Positions 9,442 through 21,184 of a stretch of 27,016 bases of DNA are shown piece by piece; the first letter of the stretch is position 1; the number at the start of each line of letters is the position of its first letter. The position numbers and the translations under genes are program-made. Origin of the DNA: Zygnema cylindricum (lineage: Eukaryota > Streptophyta > Zygnematophyceae > Zygnematales > Zygnemataceae); contig JBBHKE010003095.1 in assembly GCA_037447655.1 (NCBI GenBank), positions 1 to 27,016 of the forward strand, in the 5' to 3' direction. The notes beneath the pieces are model-generated. The model had not been told where the DNA came from and did no database searches. It saw nothing but the letters and a program-made list of their open reading frames with translations.

Positions 9442-12400
9442 ATGGTATCAAGGTAAGTTCCTCCTAGGTAACTGCTTAACCTGGGCTGTTGCTTGTTTCA
9501 GTTTCTCAGTGACAATGTGGCTTCTTGGTTCTATATCCTCAGTTTTGTTAAGTTCCTTTACTAACCTAACTGTGAAATGAACACGCAATTTTTATCTTCG
9601 TACAGGACAATGCCAAATGGCTCTGAAGACGGACCCCAATTGTTGATGGGACGATACCAAATCGATGCATTTTTGCAAGCAATGATCACTCAGAGGGAAG
9701 CTGCCGCTGCTGAGAAATCAAAAAAGTCATCATTGCTCCCAGGTCTGGGGTTGCTCTCTAGTAGTGGACGAAACAAGCAACCTCCACGCTACTCAGTGAA
9801 GGACATGGTGACGTTTCAGAAGGTAGGAAGCGGATATGGTATGCTGTTGAGTTTGCTTATCACTTGACCATGGACGCATGAAGGAAAAGTGGTCTTGTCT
9901 CTCTGTAGCCAGATTTGAACTGCTGGCTGACAGTGTCAGTTTGTTGCAGGTCGCCATTGTGGAGGAGTACCTCTATTGCGACAAATTCTTTTTTTCATGT
10001 TGAGTGGAAATTGCAGAGAAGTTTACTGGGGTCTAACAGTGAGGTGTTAATAGAGGTCTGTAACAAGAGAAGGTTTGATGTAAGGCATTTACTGCATGTT
10101 TTGTGTTGGGACAGGATCCTATTCCAGTTCCACTTCTCCGCATAGAACCAGGCCTTCAGGAAGTTGCTGTGAAAATGTTCCGTGATGTTCTACGGATTAT
10201 GGGAGTGGAGAACGGAAAGGCATTGGATAATTACGAGGAGAGCTCATTGGTCTTGAAGGTGTTTGGAGCTCTGCTCAAGCACCCTCCACTACGAGATGAA
10301 ATTTTCTGCCAGTTACAGAAACAGACCAGGCGAAATCCTTACAGGTAATTTTTACATTATGTTGGACCTATTCTAAGTGAATGTGTGTCGCTGATGCTAA
10401 TTTGTAAGAAGTTCGAAATGCCCCATTTCTACTCGCGCTTGAATGATGTAAGTTTGTTTCTCAATGTAATAAGAGTGATCCCGTGGTTTTTCCTTTTTGG
10501 TTTTGTTTTATATCGCAAAAAAATGTTAAAGGACTTCTAACTTGTCCCTTATTCTGCTGCAAACCACGTTCCGATTTTGCTTATCAACTTTTGTATGCAT
10601 ATTTGTTCACCTTTACTGTACTCCTTGTTTTGTTATTATATAAGTTAATTGGAGAGGAAGTTTGGTCGTCCTCAACAAGTTTTTTTACTGACGAGTCTGG
10701 TTTTTTTCCTAAATTTTGGTTTGAGCCTACAATCTTCATGAAAGTCTTTCATATCAATAAAGAATGCTGGGTGTTTTTGTGTGTATTGTTTGGGTGTTTT
10801 CAGGGGCTGTTGTAGGAAAGCGTGGGAATTAATGGCCAAATGTGCTGCTTGTTTCCCCCCCGACAAGGCAATTTCTGGACCGCTGTCAGAATATTTTCTG
10901 GCTCAGAGTGAGGACTCAGATTTAGATGCAGGAGTGAAGGAGCTTGTATTGAAGGCATGGACGAATCTCGACCGTACATTGAAGGCAGGGCCACGTTTGA
11001 CTGTTCCAACAGCTGAAGAAGTGGAGTGTTTTACCGAGGGAAGGCTTATGACCGCATCTGTGTTTCTGTTTGATGATTCTGTGGAGACGGTGTTGTATGA
11101 CATGATGACGACAGTGGACCAGGCTCTGAAGGTAGGGAAGGAATACTAATTGTTTGATGTTTTCTAGGTCATTGTATTTTCTTGTAGAGCGCAGTGCTTT
11201 TAAGTTTTTTTGAATATCACACTGGTTGAGATGCTACGCTTCTTTCATGTCCTACTTGTTTTAGTGTTTTTGTGCTATGCTTCACAGGATCATGTTCCTA
11301 AGAATTTGTTCTCACTGTGTAACGTGTTTCTAAGATTTTCTCCAAATGTTTAGCTTATTGAATTTCTGAGTTTCAGCTCTTTCCATTTTCCCAAGTTTTT
11401 GGAAGTAGCAGCGTTTTGTTTGTGTGGACCCAGAGTTTTCTCTTTGTTCCAGTATTCAATTTTCTTTTTATGTTTTTGGCGACCCTGGTATTGCAGGAGG
11501 TTGTAGGGAAACTGAAGCTGATGAAAAGTAGTGGCTTTGGGTGGTACGAATGGAGGACCACCCGACAGCCAGGAGATGGTCCTGAGCCGGAGGAGCCTCT
11601 TGTGGGTAAGTTCTTTCTGTTGTTTTAGGTGTTCTGGTTTTTATCGGTATGATTCTCGTGAGACCTCTTTCCCCTTGTTTAGATAATTGCAGACTTTTTT
11701 TTTGGAAACATGTGTTTGTTTTTTTTTTTATATGTACTCTAGGAAAGGGATTAGTTTAATGTCTGGAGCAGGTAAAGACTGTGTCTATGAAATGGCAGCC
11801 ATGGAAATATCTTGTGAGAATTCAAATTTTGCGTTAACTTAGAAATGCAAATACTCCTCCCAAACATGTTTTGGGTTTGACTGCCCATTTTAAGTTTAGA
11901 AATTTGCTATGTATATTTGTATTTTTTTGCACTAGGACATCCGCCATGGTATGACATTTTTCTAATTTTGCCAAAATTTCTGATTTGCTTGCAGAGCACA
12001 TTCTGTTGAGTGGGAAACGATACATGGCCGATATCATGGCCGATTTTCGGACAAAGAGTTGGGGGGGTTTTGTGCAATCAAGATTTTTATTAAAGAAGAG
12101 AATTTTTAATCCAACTGATTCCACTGTGTCAGATCCAGTTTTCCGACACTTATCTTACATTCAAGTGAGTTACTGTTTTCATTAGGTTGATTGAAATAGT
12201 TGCGTTGGAGAGTTAGAAATTTTTTACTTAAAAAATTTATTGCATCTTTTTCATGTTAGGGGAGAGTTATCGTTGATGGCATCTCTATCCCTGGTTGAAG
12301 GACTGCTCCACAATTAAGATTTATCAATCACAAACGTATAGATTTGTTTTTAGTTTGTTGGTCAGTTATCTTATGTAATATGATTTCTCTTTGTCATATA

Positions 12401-15084
12401 TTACTGGTTTGCAATATTGCAGTTTGATTTTGAAGAGATAATAAATTCATTTTGCAGGATGATTACACTTAGACGAGTTTATCTGCAGTGGTGCTTTGCT
12501 GCTGAGAATTGTGACCAATTTTTTTCTAATTTGGTATGGAAGTTAATGTGACCGCAAGAGTAACAAGTTGTATCTGGTCATGACAACTGATCAATCACAA
12601 TGGTTCCCTGTAACCAATCAATCAATCAAACTGACATCTTTGCTAACTAACCTATAGCCAAGTAGTAACCCATGAATCAAATACTCAAAGAAGTTAACCA
12701 ACTATACTAATAACTACTAACTAATCATTTAGAGCTCCAAATTACCAAATAGTTATTCAAATTGCAGAGTTGTAGTTTGTGATGGGTTAGTACGTCTACG
12801 CATCAGGACTAACCAAAACATCTGACTAACCTACTTAATTTAATAACTAGCTATTTTTATTAATCAATCAATTTTATTAACCAGCCAGTTTTAATGTTGG
12901 TCAGGTGAAGTATGACTACACATCGGGGCGCTACACAGTCACTGCCAATGTGGCAGCCCAACTGGCAGCATTGCAAGTGGCTGCAGATCTCGGATGTGTG
13001 GATAGCCCCGAAAGCTTTCCGTGGGTTCCAAACTCCTGGTTTTCATTTTTCATGTTTCATTTGCGTTGGGGAACTGTCGTTCATTTTGCTTTCCTTAGCT
13101 CTTTTGGTTTCCCTCTTGTCATTTGTGTTTGTTCAAATAGTCCACCACCCAAGTCCGGAAAGGGCCACTGAAAACCTCAAGAGTCTGTTTGCTCGCTTAT
13201 TTATCCTTTTGCAGAGATTGGGCAGCTCGATTGAAACGAGCGATCCCAAAGCATTTGGAAAATCTTCGATCGAAAGACGATTGGCACGGGGATGTGCTTG
13301 GCGCCTATGCAGTTTTGGTGTGACTATGCCCCCTCTTTTGAGTTTTGCTTTTGGTGTGACTCTTTTATTTGTTAATCAAATCATAAAGGATGCTGATTTT
13401 GAGTACTCCATCTTGTTGTAAGTAATAGAAAAGATATCACTATAGATAGTTCGCTGTTTCTTTTCCTGTACTTTCCACGAGAGGGTTTTGATTGTATTTT
13501 TTTTTTTTGGGTTATTCATCTGTTTGTGGATGATAGGGCCCAATAACAAATGACCAAGCAAAGGATCAGTTCGTTCGTATAATCCTTAGTCTTCGCCATG
13601 GAGGCTCAATTTTTTTCACTTTAAAGCGGGAAGAAGATTCAGCCAATTTCTTTCCTGACAGAGTCCTTCTTGGGGTTAACCATCGTGGAGTGAGTACCAT
13701 TTTTCATATTTTTTCCCATTCAAATCCTGGAATCTGTGAATTTTCTTATTGCTTGTTTTTCAGTTTCATCTTGGATGTTTTGTTGTCACGCATTGTTTCT
13801 CATTTCCATGTCTTTTTTGTCATTTTCAGTGCTTGAAGTGTTTGGTTTTTCTTTTATCCTTCCCGTGTCTGTTTCTATGTCTGGTTTATGGTAAAGTTTG
13901 TTCAAAGAAAAAGGATGCCTATAGGTCATTGTTTATGTTCTTTGTGTTATTTGTGTTTAGGTATTTTCTTTACCTTTCTGTGAATTGGAATTGTTATCTA
14001 AGAATGATGAAGGTTGCATATATGATTTATGGTGAGCTCATAAAACGGATAGGTCGTTTTGAGGTCTATGGTAGGTTTTTTCTTTTTTTGTTTTCTAGGT
14101 TAGATTTCCTGTCTCTTCACTGAATTGAATGTTCTCTTCGGTGTCATTTTCGGTAGATTTGGTTGAAGTTTGAATTGTAGTCGTGACTGGTAATGGTTGA
14201 CTTTCCCTTCTTTCCAGATTCATTTTTCCAATATTCAAACGAAAGAGATTCTCCACCACGCTGAATTACGAGATATTAGCGAATATGCGGGAAATCCGGA
14301 GAGGGTTTTCTTCAGTATGAGTCTTTCAAATGAGCTTCATGCATTTGAATTCAGTACCACACAGGTATAATATTGGAAAAAATCACAGGAGAAGAGTAGT
14401 GACACTCAATGTTGTATTTGATTGGAAATGCTGTATAATGTTATCCCATATAGTATGCATACTAAACAGGTTTTCGCGTCACATACTGTACGCTGTAACG
14501 ATATGTCACGCTCTTGATCATTTTCGCACACTAAACGTATGATTTGATTGGCTGTCTGTTTCCTAATAGTGGGAATAAATTTTTCTGGTTGTTTCTTTCA
14601 TGGTGTCAACATCGGTCAAAGAAGGGGTGAGTTAGTTTCATAGGTCTGGTGGGTGAATCAGGGCTCTCAGTTTCAGTTTCCGTCGCAATGTTGTATTCAC
14701 CATACTTTGTCCAGGCTGTTGTTTCAAGATAGTGTTTGTTTGAAAAAATTCATGTCAGGTTTATTGGTCATTGTTGGATAGAATTCATTCAATTTTCAGC
14801 TGTTTTTTTACAAAGATCAATGGAGAGTAACAGTTTTTGACCTGGGTAGATCTCTGGTTTCATGTTGAGGCTGTGCATTTTAGTTTCATCTCCTTGACCT
14901 TGACCTGTTGTGCTCGCCTAGCTGGTTTACTGAACTTGGTACTGAAATTATAACGACTAAAACATGATACTGAAATTGAAACTGATCATATTTCTGTATT
15001 TCTTATGGACAGAGTGGTGAGATCTGCGCTCTTCTGGACTTCCACATTGCTGATGCTGTCCGAATGTTGGAAAGGCGACCTTAA
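9442..15084 (+). CDS. KCBP-like MyTH4-FERM protein without kinesin motor
   Basis: Predicted coding exons are 9442-9452, 9606-9822, 10115-10344, 10804-11131, 11497-11605, 11995-12164, 12905-13020, 13215-13317, 13537-13689, 14218-14364 and 15013-15084. All junctions are GT-AG, the phases agree throughout, and the product has 551 residues. MyTH4 covers about residues 10-230 (GRYQIDAFLQAM, CQLQKQTRRNPYR, KAWELM). FERM follows at about 230-548 (F1 TASVFLFDDSVETVLYDM; F2 SGRYTVTANVAAQLAALQ; F3 LLGVNHRGIHFS, HHAELRDISEY, GEICALLDFHIADAV). Order and motifs match the N-terminal half of kinesin-14 KCBP, where MyTH4 contacts microtubules and FERM contacts actin. KCBP continues into a coiled coil, a motor and a calmodulin site; here TAA follows RMLERRP. 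No frameshift is seen. The first ATG is in good context with an in-frame TGA just upstream (9430-9432); 9610 is an alternative start. An adaptor role without motor activity is inference. Confidence 0.88.
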
Positions 15085-15136
15085 GGTTTGAGGTTTTCTT
15101 GAGATTCCCCCTAACGATTTTCTACCCGGTTGTGTG

Positions 15137-15529
15137 AATAAAAGGGCACAGTGAGGAATGCACTGTCCCTCCCCTCCCCTTTCTTCTTCCTATCTTTCCT
15201 CGCCCACTTTGTAGCCTCTTTCACCTTCACAAAAAGTTTGAGTACGGGAATTTGTGGTCGTGTGAAGGATAGACTGCAAGGCAGACAATAAAGACGCCCC
15301 ACTGTTTCTTGTGGCATTAGAGGTTGCCCTGTGGGGTTTTGTCCTTAGGGTAGGACTATCATTTGATGTTTTGAAGCTATTTAAAATTGAAGTGAGCATG
15401 TGAAAATGAAAGCTTCCAAGCCTTACTTTTGCATATAGTGAGATGTAGGTAGGATTGGTGGTGAGCAAGACACCACAAGTACAAAAGTTGAGTGATGGAA
15501 TTGGTGGTCAATTTTCAGAGTTTAATAAA
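15137..15529 (+). terminator. Candidate polyadenylation signals after the MyTH4-FERM gene
   Basis: AATAAA occurs at 15137-15142, 15287-15292 and 15524-15529, that is 53, 203 and 440 bases after the stop codon. Any of them could direct 3' end formation. The first two are close enough to make a transcript ending soon after the FERM domain plausible, which supports the short protein model. Confidence 0.5.
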
Positions 15530-16014
15530 AGGTTGCTGCCTTTTTGTGCGGCTGAGAAGAGAGAAATAGGTCATAAGTAGAGCAGGATAGTTTTCCTTTT
15601 TTTACTTACCGCAAGGAATATTTGCAGATTTACCTCCTACATCTGCTGACCGGACTTCGGAGTTTAGTTGATGTGAATGAGTAGCATAAATTGTGCATAA
15701 AACTGTTGTGTGCTATTTTTGAAGAACTAGTAGCGTTTGCTTATTAAATGGGTTCTGACTTTTGTTTCTCTTCGTCTCGTTGATTTGGACTTGTTGATTC
15801 TGTTGATTTGGTTATCGTCTGTTAAACTAGTTGTCTTTTTCTTTTTCGTTGTTGTGTTTGTGCTGGATAGTTATGAATCTGCAGTTTTACGAAATCCTGG
15901 TCATAGTTAATCTTAGTCAAACTTTTCTATCTGGTCTTGTTGAGCAAAAAATGCTGAATTATCCGGTGAGAGCAGATGTTTTGGCTGAATCCCCAATTAC
16001 CGTCTATTTTGGAG

Positions 16015-16046
<32 letters not shown>

Positions 16047-16335
16047 TATCAGTAGCAAACTGATCCGTCAATTTTTTTTTATTGAAATCTTTTGTGGATC
16101 TTGATGTTGGATGAATTTCCAACTAAAGGGCAACAGTTATCATATAGGTTATTGAAGTGTACTTCTAGTTAGAATTTTACTGTTTCATTTCACGTGTTTT
16201 CTCCTTCATTCTTTATGCTGTTCTCTCAATATAATAAATTTTGGTGTCCCAGCCTGTTTTCTCACCACAGAATTTAGTTTTCCTCTCCACCCTTGTTATA
16301 ATGTCGACTAAGTTGTTGAAGAATGTGAGAACTAA
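15530..16335. other. 3' flank, no further gene seen
   Basis: The stretch is T-rich and has no exon resembling a coiled coil or a kinesin motor in any plus-strand frame. A short open frame at 15831-16055 runs into the poly-G tract and is not credible. Confidence 0.6.
16018..16046. repeat. Poly-G run of 29 bases
   Basis: An uninterrupted run of 29 G follows GGAGGGA on the plus strand, about 0.9 kb after the MyTH4-FERM stop. Such a tract can form G-quadruplex structures. Its exact length is unreliable in most sequencing methods. Confidence 0.9.
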
Positions 16336-17120
16336 GGGTGCGCCTCAATACTAAGGGTTATGTATTTGTAACTTAGGGGAAAAACTTTGTTTTTTAGTGT
16401 GGATCTGGCAGATCCGGATTTCAAGCTTATGTGTAACAACGACATAGTTACTTAAGGGTGTGATGGTTGTATACGCTGATAATGCCCTCGACGGCTGTCA
16501 ACGTCTACAATCTATATGATGTACATTATTTTTTGTAGCTACTTGTGACGTCGTATGAGTTTTCCTGACATTGTAGTCGCACCGCCTTCCAGCCTGTGCC
16601 GTTGCCCAGTTGAAGAAAATGCGCTTTGCCTTTGCGTCGCCTGTCCGCTCGACGCCAAATGGCATCAAAATTGTGAGACCCTTGTCGAAATGAAATCTGT
16701 ACCAGGCGCAAACGGACGAAAACTATCGAATTGTGTGTACTTTGCCTCGTCGTACCTGAACGCAATCGGACAAAACATAACGAATAGTGTACCTTTCGCC
16801 GTCGCTCGAATTCGTTTGAGATTTTTGAAAAAAAAATCAAACGTGACAATGTGTGTTCCTTCTTGTTTTTCGAAAATACTTTGTTTTAAAACACATCGTC
16901 CCTATGTTCTAAAGAAAAGTTTGAAGATGACATTATTTGGCGTGGGGTCGAAGAACACAAGACGACATGATGTAGTACATCCTAAATACGATGATGACGC
17001 AAAATGTACTTCTCATTTTTTCTATTTTTTTGTACAGTTGAAACTTACGCGGTACGGCTCTAAGTTTTACAGGAAAATGACAGAAAAAAAACCCTTACTC
17101 TGGCACATGGAGACACACCC
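16336..17120. mobile_element. TTA/TAA-target TIR element, copy c (785 bp, inverted relative to copies a and b)
   Basis: TAA flanks both sides (16333-16335 and 17121-17123). The left end is GGGTGCGCCTCAATACTAAGG and the right end, reverse-complemented, GGGTGTGTCTCCATGTGCCAG. The interior matches copy a in reverse, including the AAAACCCTTAC block near the right end, ACAAGACGACATGATGTAG and the ACGTCTACAAT block. A 197-codon open frame at 16555-17148 runs past the right end and partly aligns with an open frame in copy a, but codon comparison argues against coding. Confidence 0.8.
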
Positions 17121-17173
17121 TAAGATAAGTTTAGTTAACTCAAACTGAACTGGTTCATAATTTTAAGTTCCTA

Positions 17174-17401
17174 AAGTACACCGCCAATCGCTATTAGCGT
17201 TGTGTACGCTAATCCCGTCCCGCCTTTTTTTTTTTTTAATTCTCAAATAGAATTATCCACACTATTTAAAAAAAAACCTAATTCCTAATTAGATTAATCG
17301 ATTTCTTCGAAAATTTCCAAATTCCCAATTAGCGTAAGCCACGCTAATTATTCGTATACGCTAAAGAAACTTCTACGCTAATAGCTATTGGCGGTGTACT
17401 G
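17174..17401. mobile_element. TA-type MITE, copy 4 (228 bp)
   Basis: The ends are AAGTACACCGCCAATCGC on the left and, reverse-complemented, CAGTACACCGCCAATAGC on the right, with TA at 17172-17173 and TT after the right end. The interior matches 2198-2415 closely, including CCTAATTCCTAATTAGA and GATTTCTTCGAAAATTT. It lies 50 bp from copy c of the other family. Confidence 0.88.
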
Positions 17402-18971
17402 TTCTTGTACCTAGATACTTAAAAGCGGATTTGTGATTTGTTTTGGGTTGGGTGTTTTTCATTTTCCATATATTATGAAGTAAACTAAAGTCAATGTGTG
17501 AAACCACACACACACACAGGATAAATTAAAAAGCACGAAGTGGAAATGCTAAGTACTATATTTGTGTACAGTATGTATACTGTACATGTCGTGTACAGTA
17601 TGTGTACTGTGCGGAGCTAGAAATTATCGCGTTTCCAATTGTTTTCACACTGGAAAACTAAGGAGAAATAATTAGTTTTTTCGGCATGCAATGGTATAGC
17701 TATGTTGATCTTTTTTTTACAAAAAGCATACTGTTCTTAATTCTTCTTCACCTGGAAAAAAACGATCTAGTCCTTAGAAAAAATGAACCAGTTGCTGAAA
17801 GTGGAAATGAATGTAGAAATGAATAAATCTTCTAACAAATATGGCTATTCTACTTCTGTTATGTGGGTATATCAGTAATGGTGAGAACAAAGATATTCTT
17901 AAGAACAAAAATGCTCTCGCTGTCTTGGTATAGGTGATTGTTGTTAGATGTGATGTTTTCTAATTACCTGAGTAGCCTTTTGCGCCGCAAAATTTTTGGT
18001 TTCTGTTAGTTCTGTTAATTGAACCAATACAAGAAAATTTTGTTTGATTCAAAGCTGAGCCATGGGTGTTTTCCCTTCTCTTACACTAAAAAAAATTGTG
18101 GGTTAAAACTTGTTGCTTACTGAACACTGTAATATATGGTAAGACTTTTTTTGCTATAGTTATTGGATTCACTAACTTCTTTCGACCTGTTTTTTCGTCT
18201 TGTTTGCTTCCACCCGCTTTTGGTTTTCAGTTTTGTTTTTGCCTTTAATTGTTTTTGTTCCCGTTTACTCTTACCATCATGCTCTCTTAAAGTAACTTAA
18301 CAGTAAATTTTATAAATAGTAATTGTACACAGCTAATTCGAGCCTGTTTTTCAACTTAGTCTGGGTATGGAACAAAAATAAATATTTTTTTGGTGTGACC
18401 GCCGAATGAAATTGAAGTCGTTGAAAAAATGCATGGTTTGCTAAGTCATGATCAGAAAAAAGAAATAAGATATATCCCTACTATTCCAAAATAGTGTATC
18501 ACAGGGGAAGGAGACTTTTATTTTCTTAATTTCTTTTGTATAGTGTGGCCTAATTTCCAGTCACTTTATCTATACCAAAATTATTTCCAGATTCTGAGGT
18601 TTGGGTTGCCGTATGTTTTGGAAAATACATGGTTTTAGATTAAAAGTCGACGGCAAATAGAGACAATTTCAAAAAAACAAACACAGAAACTTACAAAACA
18701 CTCAAACAATCTAATGATCCAACTGACTATCTGCAAAATTCCAGGCTCTCCCACTAGGGAAATGTTAACCAAAAGATACTCCCCTAAACGTGAGCCGAAA
18801 TTCCGTAAAAGCCCACGGGTGGATAATTAATGACGAGTTCCCTGAGAACGTCAACAATCGACCAGAGCAAGAGTCGCTCATATAAGGATGGATGCTTTTA
18901 TATGATTTTTTATGGATGTTTTTCTTTCTTTTATATGCTCGCAGACCATGAAAAATGTAGACTGTTGCTGC
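17402..18971. other. AT-rich stretch, no gene seen
   Basis: No open frame or motif of interest was found. A CA microsatellite lies at 17506-17517. Two adjacent hairpins at 17565-17612 have GTACAGTA/TACTGTAC and ACAGTA/TACTGT arms with 4-base loops; the letters match the tips of the TA-type MITEs and may be excision footprints. Confidence 0.5.
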
Positions 18972-19059
18972 CGACTATTGGTCGATTTTTGGTCGAATGT
19001 TAGCCGATTATTGGTCGATGTTTGGCCGATTGTCGGTCGACTATTGGTCGATTATTGGT
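18972..19059. repeat. 11-bp tandem repeat, 8 copies
   Basis: Eight consecutive units of the form CGATTATTGGT, with substitutions but no length change, fill exactly 88 bp. The period is not a multiple of three. An open frame that crosses it is probably a by-product of the repeat. Confidence 0.9.
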
Positions 19060-19202
19060 ACAAAAGGTGGAGGATCCTATGTTGCAGTCTTTCAAAAAAA
19101 TGCTATTCACAGCTGGAGTCTTGTTTTTTCCCCATTGTTGTTAGAGTTGAAAATACCAATCCAGTCGCGACTTTTTCTGGCCAAAAATCACAAAATAGTG
19201 TT

Positions 19203-19330
19203 AACAACACTAATTAACGTCGTGGACTATAATCTGCCACGTCCCCTTGCACTAAATTAGTTTTATTGATTCTAATTCCGCGCTAACACTAATAAATTTT
19301 CACGCTAATAACAACATCGGGCAGTGTCCA
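19203..19330. mobile_element. Diverged remnant related to the fold-back arms
   Basis: CTATAATCTGCCACGTCCCC and TGCACTAAATTAG match a 40-bp piece of the fold-back arms, and ACGCTAATAACAACATCGGGC is a decayed version of the TA-type MITE right end. The left end is not clear. Confidence 0.5.
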
Positions 19331-20361
19331 GATAAAATCGTCAATGAGACATCCTAACAAGCAAAAATCTCAACTGCAATATACATAAAATTATCCATAG
19401 ACTGCAAAATCAGGCTAAGACCTTGGTCACATCATAGTCTCCCACCCTTATCACCAATCACTAGAGTAAAGAAGGTGTCTGATCTATGGTTGTGTTCATT
19501 GATTCTAATTCAGTTCCAAATGACAAGGCTAGTTTCAAACCATTTGAAGAATTAGTGTTAAGCAAAAAATAACTAGTGTTGACAACTAAATTGTGGCCAG
19601 AGAGCAAAAAAGCCACTTATATTATTATTATTATGGACCATTTTCCTAAGGGTTCGAATCGAGTTTTGCCCATTACGTTGCTTTTCTATTTGTATCCTTT
19701 AAAATGTTACACACTATGATGTTTGTTTTGTATTTTGTTTGTTTACATAAAAAAACTACATGAGGAGGGAAGCAGGCAAAAAGGAAAAGCAAGGCAAAAA
19801 AAAACGAAACACATAAAAATTGCATTGAGAACAAAGATACCCAAAGAACCAACAACCACTAAAGGAAAGACACAGCACTGTCCCTAAACTAACACTTCTT
19901 CACCAAACCACAACATAACTAAAGATCTACGAAAAGCAACCTCGGAAGTCCCGCGAGCCAGATCCTCACTAATTGCGCCAATCAATGTGTACCGAAAACC
20001 CAGAATTCATGTTTACTGGAGAAAATCCTAACACGTTATGATAAGCATTTTGAGCGAAATAAACAAGGTCGGTACCTAATCGCTCTTTACTACATTATAC
20101 TTCCCATCCAAGTTAAGTGGACTAAATTGGCACTGGTTACTGCGAGCATTTGAAGATGACTACTTTTAAGTTTGTGGAACCATGTTAATTTGAACCATCC
20201 ACATTAATTACATTGAACATAATTGTACTTGTAATCATTGCTAATTAGACGAAATCCTCAATAATTATGGTGAGCATTTTAAGTGGAATGTGTGCCAAGT
20301 GTGTAAACTCTTTTAGAGCGATGCACGCGAATTGTTTTGGAGACGATTTTACTTTAAATCA
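19331..20361. other. AT-rich stretch, no gene seen
   Basis: It contains a short ATT microsatellite at 19620-19634 and scattered short open frames without motifs. A GGGTTCGAATC at 19649-19659 resembles a tRNA T-loop but has no tRNA around it. Confidence 0.5.
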
Positions 20362-20582
20362 ATGCACCGTGAATCGCTATTAGTGCTAATAATTTTTTCG
20401 CCACTAAAAATATGCTTTCCCCGTACACAATTGTCGGATTTTCAATTTGATACCGCCAATCGGAAGCTGAGAATGTTACCTTTCAATCGCAGCCGTCGGA
20501 TCCACAATCCGACATGTGTGTACGGAGAAAAGATGTTATAACAAACGAAAAAACATTAACTCTAATAGTGATTCACGGTGTA
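20362..20582. mobile_element. TA-type MITE, copy 5 (about 220 bp)
   Basis: The left end contains GCACCGTGAATCGCTATTAG and the right end is its inverse, CTAATAGTGATTCACGGTG. The interior differs from copies 1 and 4, so only the ends tie it to the family. The outermost bases are decayed and no TA duplication is clear. Confidence 0.7.
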
Positions 20583-21184
20583 GCTTGTTGACTATTAAAG
20601 TAGACGTACAATTTCAAATTGAATAAACTGCACTAAATTGTCGTTGACTATACTAAGAATCCGTCTATGCTAATAAATTTTGTTAACTCTTGATCATGTT
20701 AGATATTAGTGTAAGTAATCAATGCTAACTTTGTAGTGAAATTTTTAGAAGACTTTGATCATTGCCTCGAAAACTATGCCTTGATCATTATAAATTTACG
20801 ATAAACCGTACTAATTGAGCGACGGATTAGAATCCATATCAACGATGACAATAGGAATGGACCACTTTCAATGAGGATTTGCACAGATGCCATTTTTTTG
20901 TGAAATTCTTCCAATGAAAATCTACTTCGATAATAATGATGGTTCTTGAAAAATCTACACTAACTGCGAAAATTGGTTTCAACTAAAATTCGTTGCCATC
21001 TTATCAGAGGGATTCTAAGCAGAATGTATTAATACTAAAGATTTCTCACAAAAGTTGTTGGTAGCACTTATTTTGTCTCTTTAGTGAAGATTCTTTGTAC
21101 GCGTTGTGTTACATCTGTTCCAATGTTCAAATACAGAGTTTGTTACTGAAAGTAGTGACTATTGTACATGTTAAGTCACTTTAA
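20583..21184. other. AT-rich stretch, no gene seen
   Basis: No credible coding frame or element end was found. Two AT-rich blocks contain GCTAATAAATTTT and TACTAATTGAG pieces that may be old MITE debris. Confidence 0.4.

Noticed and set aside
9577-9605. Protein start at 9577 within the MyTH4 open frame
   Set aside because: This piece ends in a good acceptor (TTTTATCTTCGTACAG) and is preceded by a strong donor at 9453 that joins in frame, so it is probably intron. It cannot be fully excluded without cDNA.
15831-16055. Small protein ending in poly-glycine
   Set aside because: The glycine run is only the translation of the poly-G tract, and the rest shows no motif.
16555-17148. 197-codon open frame with a similar frame in copy a (3064-3261, minus strand), suggesting a conserved element protein
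   Set aside because: Over 42 aligned codons my hand count of changes is about 9, 10 and 7 at first, second and third positions. A coding sequence under selection would show an excess at third positions, and the frame also runs out of the element.
15085-18900. A missing KCBP coiled coil and kinesin motor in downstream exons
   Set aside because: No P-loop, switch or NLVDLAGSE-type motif could be read in plus-strand frames, and the stretch is AT-rich and transposon-filled.
19580-19670. tRNA, because of GGGTTCGAATC
   Set aside because: No acceptor, D or anticodon stem can be built around this T-loop-like string.
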